This document shows, piece by piece, positions 39,793 through 46,041 of a DNA stretch of 46,041 bases (its first letter is position 1; every line of letters begins with the position of its first letter). The DNA comes from a virus. Location: positions 1 through 46,041 of IMG/VR virus record IMGVR_UViG_3300046522_000183. The stretch is one strand, 5' to 3'. The notes under the pieces are model-generated. The model saw only the letters and a list, made by a program, of their open reading frames with translations, had not been told where the DNA came from and made no database searches. The position numbers and the translations under genes are program-made.

Positions 39793-40569
39793 ATGACGAT
39801 GTTTCCCAAAGGTTCCCGTGGTTTCCGTCTGCTCACACCGGGCAACCCCAAGACAGAGAAGGGCCGCGGTGCGGGCTATTGGACGTTCATTCTGCATCTC
39901 GCCCCGGCATCCCTCTCAGGGTTCAACGTGTGCGCAATGGCCACGGCGGGATGCAAGGCTGCTTGCCTCAATACCGCGGGTCGCGGTGGCATCATGGCCG
40001 GCCATGGTATCTTGACGGCGGCCGACGTCGCGGCGGGATTGCACAACACAATTCAGAAGGCGCGCATTAGGAAAACCAAGGCCTACTTTGCCGACCGCAA
40101 CGCGTTCATGGCTGTCTTGGTCGCGGACATTAGCAAGGCAATCAAGCTTGCCCGTCGCAACGGCTTCACTCCGGTATTCCGCCTCAACGGCACATCAGAC
40201 ATTCGTTTCGAGACCATTCGGGACGCGAACGGTCGCACCATCTTTGACCATTTCCCGACCGTGCAATTCTATGACTATACCAAGATCGCCAATCGCCGCG
40301 GCATCCCCTCGAATTACTCTCTCACATTCTCGCTTGCCGATGGTAACGAGACGCACGCAAGGGCCGCGCTGGCCAATGGCTTGAACGTCGCTGCCGTGTT
40401 CGCCGATAAGGCCCGCGTGTCCCGCGCGGTCTCCGAAGGGTTTCTAGGCGCCCCCGTGGCCAATGGAGACGAAACGGACCTGCGGTTTCTAGACCCTGCC
40501 AATCACGTCATTGCCCTATACGCCAAGGGCAACGCGAAGCGCGACCAATCCGGCTTCGTTGTGCGCTAA
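39793..40569 (+). CDS. GP88-family protein
   Basis: This 258-residue protein fits the phage GP88 family: FNVCAMATAGCKAACLNTAGRGG (three Cys in a CxxxxxCxxxC spacing, about residues 41-51), KTKAYF, VFRLNGTSDIR and VQFYDYTKI. The cysteines suggest metal or Fe-S binding; the function of the family is not known to me. ATG 39793 stands nine bases after AGGA, the same spacing as in neighbouring genes; upstream in-frame codons are less likely. Confidence 0.8.
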   Translation: MTMFPKGSRGFRLLTPGNPKTEKGRGAGYWTFILHLAPASLSGFNVCAMATAGCKAACLNTAGRGGIMAGHGILTAADVAAGLHNTIQKARIRKTKAYFADRNAFMAVLVADISKAIKLARRNGFTPVFRLNGTSDIRFETIRDANGRTIFDHFPTVQFYDYTKIANRRGIPSNYSLTFSLADGNETHARAALANGLNVAAVFADKARVSRAVSEGFLGAPVANGDETDLRFLDPANHVIALYAKGNAKRDQSGFVVR

Positions 40570-40600
40570 TAGCTGCCACGCGTAAAACCTCTGCCATCAT
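40570..40600 (+). promoter_or_regulatory. TAGCTGCCA motif, copy 2, with CTGCCACGCGTAAAAC
   Basis: TAGCTGCCA directly follows the GP88-like stop. CTGCCACGCGTAAAAC here matches CTGCCACGTGTAAAAC before the RNA polymerase gene at 15 of 16 bases. CTGCCA and ATCATA are 17 bases apart, which would suit a weak sigma70 promoter. Confidence 0.45.
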
Positions 40601-40614
40601 AGGAGCAAACGACC

Positions 40615-40809
40615 ATGCCGAATTACGAATGCTTTGCACCGGGACACCGGTTACCCGTCGAAACCATAGCGGCCGAAACCGCGTGGGATGCGCGCAAGGC
40701 CTACGCGGCCAAGCACGGCATCGGTGGGACGCTAGGCGTCATAGCGCGCCGCGTGGATCTCATTGACGACGCTTGGGAGCGTCTCGCGGAAAAGCATCGC
40801 CGCTACTAG
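40615..40809 (+). CDS. Unknown protein (64 aa)
   Basis: ATG 40615 has AGGAG nine bases upstream, within a CATAGGAGCAAA leader that is repeated before the gene at 40901. The product is a small alpha-beta protein (IAAETAWDARKAYAAKHG, then IARRVDLI), similar in look to small DNA-associated phage proteins. No family recognised. Confidence 0.65.
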   Translation: MPNYECFAPGHRLPVETIAAETAWDARKAYAAKHGIGGTLGVIARRVDLIDDAWERLAEKHRRY

Positions 40810-40900
40810 CACCACTCACCATAGGCTCTACGGCCCGCGGGGAAACCCTACGGGCCCTAGGGCAGTGGGAATACCCCTTGTTTCATAGGAGCAAATGCAC

Positions 40901-41122
40901 ATGCTACGTTTCGTTGTCGAATGCAATATGGGCCGCTTTTATGAGCCCATCGCCGCGTTCAACGTCGCCAGCGCTGCCAACTGGTACATGGGCGAGTGTG
41001 CCGCGACTAACCCGCACATGGCCTATCGCGTGGCCATCCTTCCCGACGTCGATAACGAGCGCGACGATGTCATGGCGCAGCTGTCGCTGGCTGAACTTGA
41101 GCAGTCCCGCGATGCCCGCTGA
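40901..41122 (+). CDS. Unknown protein (73 aa)
   Basis: ATG 40901 lies nine bases after AGGAG, in the same CATAGGAGCAAA leader as the gene at 40615, so I prefer it to ATG 40895. The product is mixed alpha-beta (MLRFVVECNMGRFY, FNVASAANWYMGECA) and ends in an acidic helix. No family recognised. Confidence 0.65.
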   Translation: MLRFVVECNMGRFYEPIAAFNVASAANWYMGECAATNPHMAYRVAILPDVDNERDDVMAQLSLAELEQSRDAR

Positions 41123-41204
41123 CACCTGGGCGGCTTCATTCGCTGTCGCGCTGTGGCTTGGTGCCATGGCGTGGGGCATTGGTTTCATCGTGAGGTTCAT
41201 ATGA
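41112..41204 (+). CDS. Tiny membrane peptide (30 aa)
   Basis: ATG 41112 overlaps the end of the preceding gene; its TGA overlaps the next ATG (ATGA). The peptide is one hydrophobic helix (ASFAVALWLGAMAWGIGFIV) and would lie in the inner membrane. Function unknown. Confidence 0.5.
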   Translation: MPADTWAASFAVALWLGAMAWGIGFIVRFI

Positions 41205-41392
41205 CCACATGGCAACACTGGATCGATAAGGCCTTCCTGGCCGGCTGGCGCGTGCGCTGGTGCGATGACGTCGAGGGGCATGTGATTGTGTCCCCAGCGG
41301 CCCCAAGGCGCCCCAGCGTCACCCTGGGCCACTACACTGACGAGAGGGCCGCGTGGCGCGGCGCGGCCAATCTATACCAACTATCCGGTTGA
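41201..41392 (+). CDS. Unknown protein (63 aa)
   Basis: ATG 41201 overlaps the stop of the membrane peptide. The product has aromatic strands (HWIDKAFLAGWRVRWCDD, then GHVIVSPAAP) and a C-terminal helix. No family recognised. Confidence 0.6.
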   Translation: MTTWQHWIDKAFLAGWRVRWCDDVEGHVIVSPAAPRRPSVTLGHYTDERAAWRGAANLYQLSG

Positions 41393-41421
41393 TACCGGGG
41401 TTGCACGGGTTGCTACTGGAC

Positions 41422-41443
41422 AATGTGTCTGGTGGGACACATT
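41422..41443 (+). promoter_or_regulatory. Operator-like inverted repeat AATGTGTC...GACACATT
   Basis: Perfect 8-base arms with TGGTGG between, in the 197-base gap before 41590. It has no T run and so is not a terminator; a dimer-binding operator is the simplest reading. The rest of this gap holds a second small inverted repeat and no gene. Confidence 0.5.
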
Positions 41444-41517
41444 TAGTGGCGATTGTAAGGCTTGCGTAACCAATGTGAACAGGTTGCCATTGACGGCGCG
41501 TACACTAAGGGCGTCTG

Positions 41518-41529
41518 TTACCTTGGTAA
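41518..41529 (+). promoter_or_regulatory. Inverted repeat TTACC-TT-GGTAA
   Basis: A 12-base imperfectly spaced palindrome in the same gap, 61 bases before ATG 41590. With the repeat at 41422 it makes the gap look like a controlled promoter, although I cannot place good -35 and -10 boxes. Confidence 0.4.
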
Positions 41530-41589
41530 ATGACTGGTGGGGCGGCAGTTAATTCGCACCTTCATTGACCAATAAGCGGTAGAACAACC

Positions 41590-41964
41590 ATGCGGACTAC
41601 GTTTATTCTTGACGACAACAACCATGCCCAATCCAATATTCGGGCCAAGGGAATGCCCCACCAAATCCAGGTGGGAATGCCTGTGGCCCTCACCGGGCCT
41701 TACAAAACAGGCGTGGGTGAGTTGCCCGCGGGGGCCAAGGGTTTCGTAAGCTTCATTGACGCGGACCTGGGCACCGTGTGGATCCTGATGGAAGGCATCG
41801 AGCCCGCGCTGGTCCATTGGGACAATATGCTGGTCGTGGTGCCCTACGACACCGAGGACCTGTTGGCTGTCCTCGCGTTCAAGCCAGCACCATCGGCACT
41901 GCGCCGGCGCGCGGCGACATACCTACGTTTACTTGCAGCGTCGCTTATTGGTGTGTTCAATTAG
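41590..41964 (+). CDS. Unknown protein with hydrophobic C-terminus (124 aa)
   Basis: ATG 41590. The first 90 residues look like a small beta-barrel (VGMPVALTGPYKTGVGELPA, GFVSFIDADLGTVWILMEG), with an SH3-like feel. The end is a basic helix and hydrophobic patch (YLRLLAASLIGVF). No family recognised. Its stop TAG is part of a TAGCTGCCA motif. Confidence 0.65.
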   Translation: MRTTFILDDNNHAQSNIRAKGMPHQIQVGMPVALTGPYKTGVGELPAGAKGFVSFIDADLGTVWILMEGIEPALVHWDNMLVVVPYDTEDLLAVLAFKPAPSALRRRAATYLRLLAASLIGVFN

Positions 41965-41970
41965 CTGCCA
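41962..41970 (+). promoter_or_regulatory. TAGCTGCCA motif, copy 3
   Basis: Copy 3 includes the stop codon of the gene before it and is followed by TTGCCA and, 17 bases on, CATGTT, a weak promoter-like pair. It lies 67 bases before the next ATG. Confidence 0.45.
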
Positions 41971-42036
41971 GTTGCCAAATCAAGCGCACGGTGTCATGTT
42001 TATGGTTCCGTGCGCCAAGAGGGGAAGGTAGGACCG

Positions 42037-42156
42037 ATGTCTACACTGGGTTTCATAATGGTGTTTCTTGCCACCGTGTTGTCGGCCCTCCCTAGTCGGG
42101 GATTACTCAACGCCGGACTGTTCATTCTTGGCCTTATTTTCATTTACCGCGGCTAA
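42037..42156 (+). CDS. Small membrane protein (39 aa)
   Basis: ATG 42037 follows an AGGTAGGA site. The product has two short hydrophobic stretches (LGFIMVFLATVLSAL and LFILGLIFIY), either a helical hairpin or one spanning helix. It lies directly before the MarR-like gene. Function unknown. Confidence 0.55.
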   Translation: MSTLGFIMVFLATVLSALPSRGLLNAGLFILGLIFIYRG

Positions 42157-42174
42157 TATCGAGGAGTGAAGTTC

Positions 42175-42567
42175 ATGGAGACTTTGATGATTGACCCCGT
42201 ACGTCCCTCGATCAGTGAAGAGGAGATCGAAAGCTTGGAGGCGCTATTCCACGCGCTCAAGCCGTTCTTTGAGATGGAGCACGCTGTGTTGCCTGCGGCC
42301 TACATCAGGGCCTTCATACTGGTGGGCAAGAAGGAAGGCCTTGGCGTCTCTGAATACGCTGATCAGGTCGACATCAGCCCGACCGTGATGACGCGCAACT
42401 TGCTCGACATCGGGGACCGCAACAGGCAGCGCGAGAAGGGCCTGGAGCTGATCACCCAGGAGCGCGACCCGTTCGACCTCAGGAAACATCGGGCCCGATT
42501 GACGCCCAAGGGCCGCAAGCTGGCGCACGACATCAACGTGGCCCTGCGGCGCGTGCGGAAGAAGTAG
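42175..42567 (+). CDS. MarR-like winged-helix regulator
   Basis: This 130-residue protein has the MarR layout: helices, then SEYADQVDISPTVMTRNLLD (recognition helix), then a wing with RDPFDLRKHRARLTPKG, then a closing helix. MarR proteins bind palindromic sites as dimers. Its place just before the integrase suggests control of lysogeny or integration; this phage shows no CI-like repressor. ATG 42175 is eight bases after GGAG; GTG 42166 overlaps that site and is unlikely. Confidence 0.75.
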   Translation: METLMIDPVRPSISEEEIESLEALFHALKPFFEMEHAVLPAAYIRAFILVGKKEGLGVSEYADQVDISPTVMTRNLLDIGDRNRQREKGLELITQERDPFDLRKHRARLTPKGRKLAHDINVALRRVRKK

Positions 42568-42573
42568 GGCGCC

Positions 42574-42690
42574 ATGGACTGGCTCGACTACTACCAAGAC
42601 GCCACGCTGCTCCTGGCGGCCCTGTGGGCCCTCTGTGGGCTGGCTGCTGGCATCCACAAGAGACTGGAGGACCGCAATGGCATACGCTGA
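42574..42690 (+). CDS. Tiny membrane peptide (38 aa)
   Basis: ATG 42574; it ends inside the integrase gene. The peptide has one hydrophobic helix (ATLLLAALWALCGLAAGI) followed by a basic end. Small membrane peptides recur in this block (41112, 42037). Supported mainly by composition and position. Confidence 0.45.
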   Translation: MDWLDYYQDATLLLAALWALCGLAAGIHKRLEDRNGIR

Positions 42691-43837
42691 GAAACGAGAC
42701 GGCAAGCTGACGGGCGTCTGGATCGGCGAGGTCTACCGCAAGCCCAAGACCTTCCGTAGGCGCTTCAAGACCAAGAAGGACGCCGAGGGATACGAGCTGT
42801 ACGTCAAGCTGACCGGGGAGGAGCCGCCGACCATTGATAACACCCAGAGCACTGGGGCCCCGACGTTCACCGAGGCCGTCGAGATGGCCAAGAAGATGAA
42901 GGGCCCCAGGGGCGTGTGGGACCTCACGAACGACGAGAGCCTGTGCCAGCGCCTCGCCCTTGTGCAGACCGTGCTGGGGCCCTACGAGGTCACGGCGATG
43001 GGCGAGGACACCACCGACGTCCTCAAGGCGCGCCTGGACAAGCTGCGCAAGGGCAAGCATCCGATCAAGGACAGCACCAAGAACCGCTACCTGACCGTGA
43101 TGAGCGCGGTGCTGCACTGCTGCGAGATCAAGAAGTGGATCCCGATCAAGCCGACCGTGCGCCTCTACCGCGAGGACAACGCCAGGCGGGCCATCCTGAC
43201 CCACGAGGCCCAGGACGAGGTCATCCTCCGGCTGATGCGTGCGGCCGGCCACCCGGTCGAGGCCAAGTGCGTCGAGTTCCTAGTCGAGACGGGCCTGAGA
43301 CGGGGGGAGCTGTGTGGCCACGCACGGCGCAATAAGAAGCCCCTGCAGGCCAACCAGATCACCCTGGAGCCCGATGACGAGACGGGTGGCGAGAACGGAT
43401 GGGTAACGCTCGGAGGTGGCCTGGAGGGCATTGAACAGACGAAGAACAATAGCTCGCGACGTGTCTACGTAAGATCCGAGCTGGCCAAGGAAATGCGCGC
43501 CATTATTTTGTCTGGACACCTGCCAACTGGCGACCAGTTGCTAGATAACTTCAAATCGGCGAGGGACCGTGCGGGGTACCCGAGCAATCTGGTGATCCAC
43601 TCCCTACGCCATACACGCAATACGCGTCTCTCCAAGGTCGAGCCTGACATCAAAAATCGCATGCAAATACTAGGGCAAAAGACCGTCTCTACCAACCTGC
43701 GCTACACCCACGTGTTCGACAAGGATCAGCTGGCGGTAGCGAAAAAACTCGAGAAGCGTGCGGGGGACCTGTCAGAAAAATCGTCTGCCCAGGTGGTAGA
43801 CATCCGAAATTCCTCTGTTATATCAAAGGCCGGTTAG
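42677..43837 (+). CDS. Tyrosine integrase
   Basis: This 386-residue site-specific recombinase has a SAM-like core-binding domain (about 65-155) and a catalytic domain with Arg208 or 209 (TGLRRGEL), a Lys in TKNNSSRRV (about 256), His308 and Arg311 (HSLRHT) and Tyr343 (LRYTHV). Gln334 stands where most relatives have His (LGQ for LGH). The N-terminal AP2-like DNA-binding part is short. GGAGG lies six bases before ATG 42677. The last base of its TAG stop is the first base of the attP core. Confidence 0.93.
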   Translation: MAYAEKRDGKLTGVWIGEVYRKPKTFRRRFKTKKDAEGYELYVKLTGEEPPTIDNTQSTGAPTFTEAVEMAKKMKGPRGVWDLTNDESLCQRLALVQTVLGPYEVTAMGEDTTDVLKARLDKLRKGKHPIKDSTKNRYLTVMSAVLHCCEIKKWIPIKPTVRLYREDNARRAILTHEAQDEVILRLMRAAGHPVEAKCVEFLVETGLRRGELCGHARRNKKPLQANQITLEPDDETGGENGWVTLGGGLEGIEQTKNNSSRRVYVRSELAKEMRAIILSGHLPTGDQLLDNFKSARDRAGYPSNLVIHSLRHTRNTRLSKVEPDIKNRMQILGQKTVSTNLRYTHVFDKDQLAVAKKLEKRAGDLSEKSSAQVVDIRNSSVISKAG

Positions 43838-43878
43838 GAAGGGTGGCCGAGCGGTTTAAGGCACTGGTCTTGAAAACC
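43837..43878 (+). other. attP core: 5' half of a tRNA-Ser(UGA) gene
   Basis: These 42 bases read as tRNA-Ser from the first base of the acceptor stem through D loop (GAGCGGTTTAAGGC) and anticodon loop (CTTGAAA, anticodon TGA) to ACC of the 3' anticodon stem. Beyond 43878 the pairing with the 5' anticodon stem fails (GT in place of AG) and no tRNA 3' half follows. It starts on the G of the integrase stop. It is the phage attachment core, with the crossover probably in the anticodon region. Confidence 0.85.
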
Positions 43879-43888
43879 GTATATCAAC

Positions 43889-43897
43889 TAGCTGCCA
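43889..43897 (+). promoter_or_regulatory. TAGCTGCCA motif, copy 4
   Basis: Copy 4 is 11 bases to the right of the attP core. Here it could also act as an arm site for the integrase or an excision factor, but the other copies are 2-4 kb away. Confidence 0.4.
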
Positions 43898-43932
43898 CTT
43901 GAACATCTAATTTCCCTCCCTATAAGAACCAC

Positions 43933-43959
43933 AGAGGCCGCTTCGGCGGCTTCTTTTTT
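43933..43959 (+). terminator. Terminator between attP and the RNA polymerase gene
   Basis: GCCGC-TTCG-GCGGC extends outwards with AGAG/TTCT (9 pairs, one G-U), followed by TTTTTT. The tetraloop and T run make it a strong intrinsic terminator. It would stop integrase transcripts in the free phage. In the prophage it would stop transcripts from the host tRNA-Ser promoter before they reach the RNA polymerase gene. Confidence 0.92.
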
Positions 43960-43970
43960 CGCCCAGTTCC

Positions 43971-44005
43971 CTGCCACGTGTAAAACTACCTCCCAGTGAT
44001 ATGGT
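43971..44005 (+). promoter_or_regulatory. Possible promoter for the RNA polymerase gene
   Basis: CTGCCACGTGTAAAAC (43971-43986) matches the copy at 40574 at 15 of 16 bases. It is followed by an extended -10-like TG-A-TATGGT (43997-44005). No consensus -35 is present. A transcript would start near 44012 and leave a leader of about 77 bases. Confidence 0.45.
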
Positions 44006-44088
44006 TTTGCCGTGTGATCAAGGACTTAGCCACCGAAGCCCCGGCGTTCTGCCCAAAGGCGCCGACCCAACGAAGGAGCCGTCCCACG

Positions 44089-46041
44089 ATGGACACCAGT
44101 GTTCTCCCTAACGATACCTTAGGCCTCCATACGGAACTTCAGCTCGCCGAAGCCAAGCTTCAGAAGCGCGAGGACCGTGCCGAAGCCAGTGCTGGCTTTG
44201 GGTCCACCATCGGTGGAATGGTTATCACCTCCAATTACCTCGCTAAGGTGACTGAGGGCGTCGAGGCTCGTCTCAAGGGACCTAAGCCCCGTTCGAATAC
44301 CCACGCCTTCCGCTTCCAGCGACTGATGCTGAAGCTTGAGCCGGCCGTGATTGCCTTGGCTGTGCTCCAGGCTGGCCTGTTCTCCTCGGGCCTGGGCGCC
44401 ATGGCCACCCACCGTGATGTGGTGCTCCGCATCGGCCGCGCCCTCAACAACGAGCTGTGGGCGGCTCAGTTGCTCAAGACGAACAAGAAGCTCCACACCA
44501 AGGTCCAGAAGACCGTGAAGGAGCGCTACGGCACCACTGACCTTCGCATGACCATGGCCAAGAAGCTCGCCGAGAAGGGCGACGCCGAGGGCAACACCTT
44601 CGTGATGCAGGAGTGGACGGCTAACGAGCTGTCCCACGCCGGCAACTGGGGCCTCACGCTCCTGCAGGAGACCATGGCCGACGTGTTCGAGCTTGCGGAG
44701 CCTGAGAGCTTCAAGGGGGAGCGTGTCTGGCGCATCTCAGCCCAGGGCCTGGACATGGCCATGGCTGCGCTGAACGAGGTAGTACTCAAGAGCCCCGTGT
44801 ATCAGCCCAGGACCGAGGCACCCAAGGCCTGGGACACCATGGTAATGCGCGTGGCCGAGGATGACCGCACGCTCGACCGGGCCCAGTTGATCCGCACGTT
44901 CCACAAGGACGTCATGAGCGGCGTGAAGCACGCCATCAGGGCGGGCTCCATGGCTCCGGCTCTCAAGGGCCTCAACGCTCTGCAGTCGGTCCCGTTCACG
45001 ATCAACACATGGATCTTGGACGTCCTCATCGACTGCTACAACAGGGGCATCAAGGTCGACGGCGTGCCGCGCCGTGAGAAGCTGGAGATCCCAGAGCGGA
45101 AGACTGACGCCGAGTTCAAGGCACTCAGCATCCCGCAGCGCCGGCTGCTCAGCAAGCAGATCCGCGGGCTCCACAAGGCCAACAACGCGAACACCGCGGA
45201 CACCGTGCAGTTCGTCGAGGACATCGAGACGGCGCAGCGGCTGGCCCCTGTAGAGCGTTGGTTCACCCCAATGAACTGGGACTGGCGCACCCGCACGTAT
45301 GCGTTGACCCGGTTCAACTTCCAGCGCGAGGACTACGTACGCTCGCTGTTCCTGTTCGCCAATGGCAAGCCCATCGGTGAGGAGGGCATCAAGTGGCTCA
45401 AGATCCACGTGGCCAACTGCGGCGCCTTCAAGATCGAGGGCGCGGACGGCAAGAAGGTCGGCATCGACAAGAAGCCATTCGAGGAGCGTGAAGCGTGGGT
45501 GGATGCGAACCTTGAGCGCATCACCGCTGTCGTCGACAACCCGCTGGCTGAGAGCCGTAGGTGGTGGACAGAGGCCGACAATCCGTTCCTCTTCCTCGCC
45601 GCATGCCGGGAGCTGTGCTCTGCCATCGTGCAGGGCCCGAGCTACATCACCCACCTGCCGACCGGCTGGGACGGGAGCTGCAACGGGCTTCAGCACCTAT
45701 GTCTGATGACCCGAGACACGCAGGGCCGCCTCGTCAACCTGACGAAGAACGACGAGCCGCTCGACGTCTACCAAGTGGTGGCCGATCTGGCGCGGGATCT
45801 CATCCTGGCGGATCTCGACAACAACGAGACGTTCGGCAAGCAGGACGCTGACAAGCCCGAGCGCAAGACCTACTCCACGTATGCGAAGCTCGCTGCGATG
45901 GCGTTGGCCTTCGGCGTCGACCGTAAGCTCGTGAAGCGCAACTGCCTCACCTTCAGCTACGCCTCGAAAGAGTTCGGCATGTCCGAGCAGCATTTCGAGG
46001 ACACGATGGCCCCGCTTGAGCTGAAGCTGCTCAAGAAGGAG
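44089..46041 (+). CDS. T7-like single-subunit RNA polymerase, N-terminal part
   Basis: These are the first 651 codons of the phage RNA polymerase; the rest is at 1-724. ATG 44089 follows AAGGAG at 44073-44078. Palm and fingers motifs are visible: TGWDGSCNGLQH with catalytic Asp528 (T7 D537), and VKRNCLTFSYASKEFG with Lys616 and Tyr624 (T7 K631 and Y639, the latter choosing ribonucleotides). The N-terminal 300 residues, which read the promoter, differ more. The frame stays open to the last base. Confidence 0.95.
   Translation, partial: MDTSVLPNDTLGLHTELQLAEAKLQKREDRAEASAGFGSTIGGMVITSNYLAKVTEGVEARLKGPKPRSNTHAFRFQRLMLKLEPAVIALAVLQAGLFSSGLGAMATHRDVVLRIGRALNNELWAAQLLKTNKKLHTKVQKTVKERYGTTDLRMTMAKKLAEKGDAEGNTFVMQEWTANELSHAGNWGLTLLQETMADVFELAEPESFKGERVWRISAQGLDMAMAALNEVVLKSPVYQPRTEAPKAWDTMVMRVAEDDRTLDRAQLIRTFHKDVMSGVKHAIRAGSMAPALKGLNALQSVPFTINTWILDVLIDCYNRGIKVDGVPRREKLEIPERKTDAEFKALSIPQRRLLSKQIRGLHKANNANTADTVQFVEDIETAQRLAPVERWFTPMNWDWRTRTYALTRFNFQREDYVRSLFLFANGKPIGEEGIKWLKIHVANCGAFKIEGADGKKVGIDKKPFEEREAWVDANLERITAVVDNPLAESRRWWTEADNPFLFLAACRELCSAIVQGPSYITHLPTGWDGSCNGLQHLCLMTRDTQGRLVNLTKNDEPLDVYQVVADLARDLILADLDNNETFGKQDADKPERKTYSTYAKLAAMALAFGVDRKLVKRNCLTFSYASKEFGMSEQHFEDTMAPLELKLLKKE
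45996..46041. repeat. Terminal overlap, right copy
   Basis: Right copy of the 46-base overlap with positions 1-46; see the left copy for the three silent differences. It continues the RNA polymerase frame exactly into base 47. Confidence 0.9.

Noticed and set aside
43837-43925. A complete tRNA-Ser gene
   Set aside because: Only the 5' half is present; no long variable arm, T loop or 3' acceptor stem follows, so it is an attachment core.
43899-43926. Sigma70-like promoter CTTGAA-17-TATAAG
   Set aside because: It points straight into the terminator at 43933 and could yield only a transcript of a few tens of bases; probably a chance match in an AT-rich gap.
1-46041. CRISPR array, insertion sequence or rRNA
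   Set aside because: No regularly spaced repeats, transposase or rRNA-like segments were seen on either strand.

Overview
The window is essentially a complete genome of a temperate, short-tailed (podovirus-like) double-stranded DNA phage, cut inside its own RNA polymerase gene. The last 46 bases (45996-46041) repeat the first 46 with three silent differences. Joining the ends restores a single-subunit, T7-type RNA polymerase of about 876 residues, so the circle is about 46.0 kb. The DNA looks GC-rich throughout, with many GTG/TTG starts, good AGGAG ribosome sites and stop-start overlaps. An attP core identical in form to the 5' half of a bacterial tRNA-Ser(UGA) gene, and a GH108-type endolysin, point to a Gram-negative, probably proteobacterial host. 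An alphaproteobacterium is a guess only.

Layout. (1) From 44.09 kb through the junction to 16.14 kb, all on the plus strand: RNA polymerase, a chain of very small unknown genes, then a T7-style replication set. That set is ssDNA-binding protein, endonuclease I, primase-helicase, family A DNA polymerase and 5'-3' exonuclease. Between these lie accessory enzymes: a PP-loop/PAPS-reductase-like protein, a DUF4406 protein, a dATP/dGTP diphosphohydrolase-like protein, an HslV-like Ntn peptidase and an HNH endonuclease. A strong two-way terminator closes this arm at 16.15 kb. (2) From 38.24 kb down to 16.19 kb, on the minus strand: virion and lysis genes. These are collar-type fibres, tail nozzle, S74-type fibre or tail protein, virion lysozyme, a large internal protein, terminase, portal, scaffold, SU10-like capsid, decoration protein, adaptor, endolysin, several small membrane proteins and an SGNH esterase. 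One small plus-strand gene with its own promoter (16.56 kb) interrupts this arm and looks like a moron. (3) 38.25-39.07 kb: about 830 bases with no convincing gene, full of short direct and inverted repeats, from which the two arms diverge. (4) 39.07-43.84 kb, plus strand: small unknown genes, a GP88-family protein, a MarR-like regulator and a tyrosine integrase, ending at attP and a terminator in front of the RNA polymerase gene.

How it fits together. Host polymerase would transcribe the integrase-side genes and the phage RNA polymerase gene. The phage polymerase would then drive late transcription; a 15-base sequence repeated upstream of the two outermost late minus-strand transcription starts is my best candidate for its promoter. 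In the prophage, integration at attP would put the RNA polymerase gene next to the host tRNA-Ser promoter, insulated by the terminator at 43.93 kb. The complete tRNA would be rebuilt directly downstream of the integrase gene. The most unusual points are this att/tRNA/RNA polymerase arrangement, the T7 replication plus SU10 capsid mosaic, two genes that seem to start at ATC, the TAGCTGCCA intergenic motif and the phage HslV-like peptidase.
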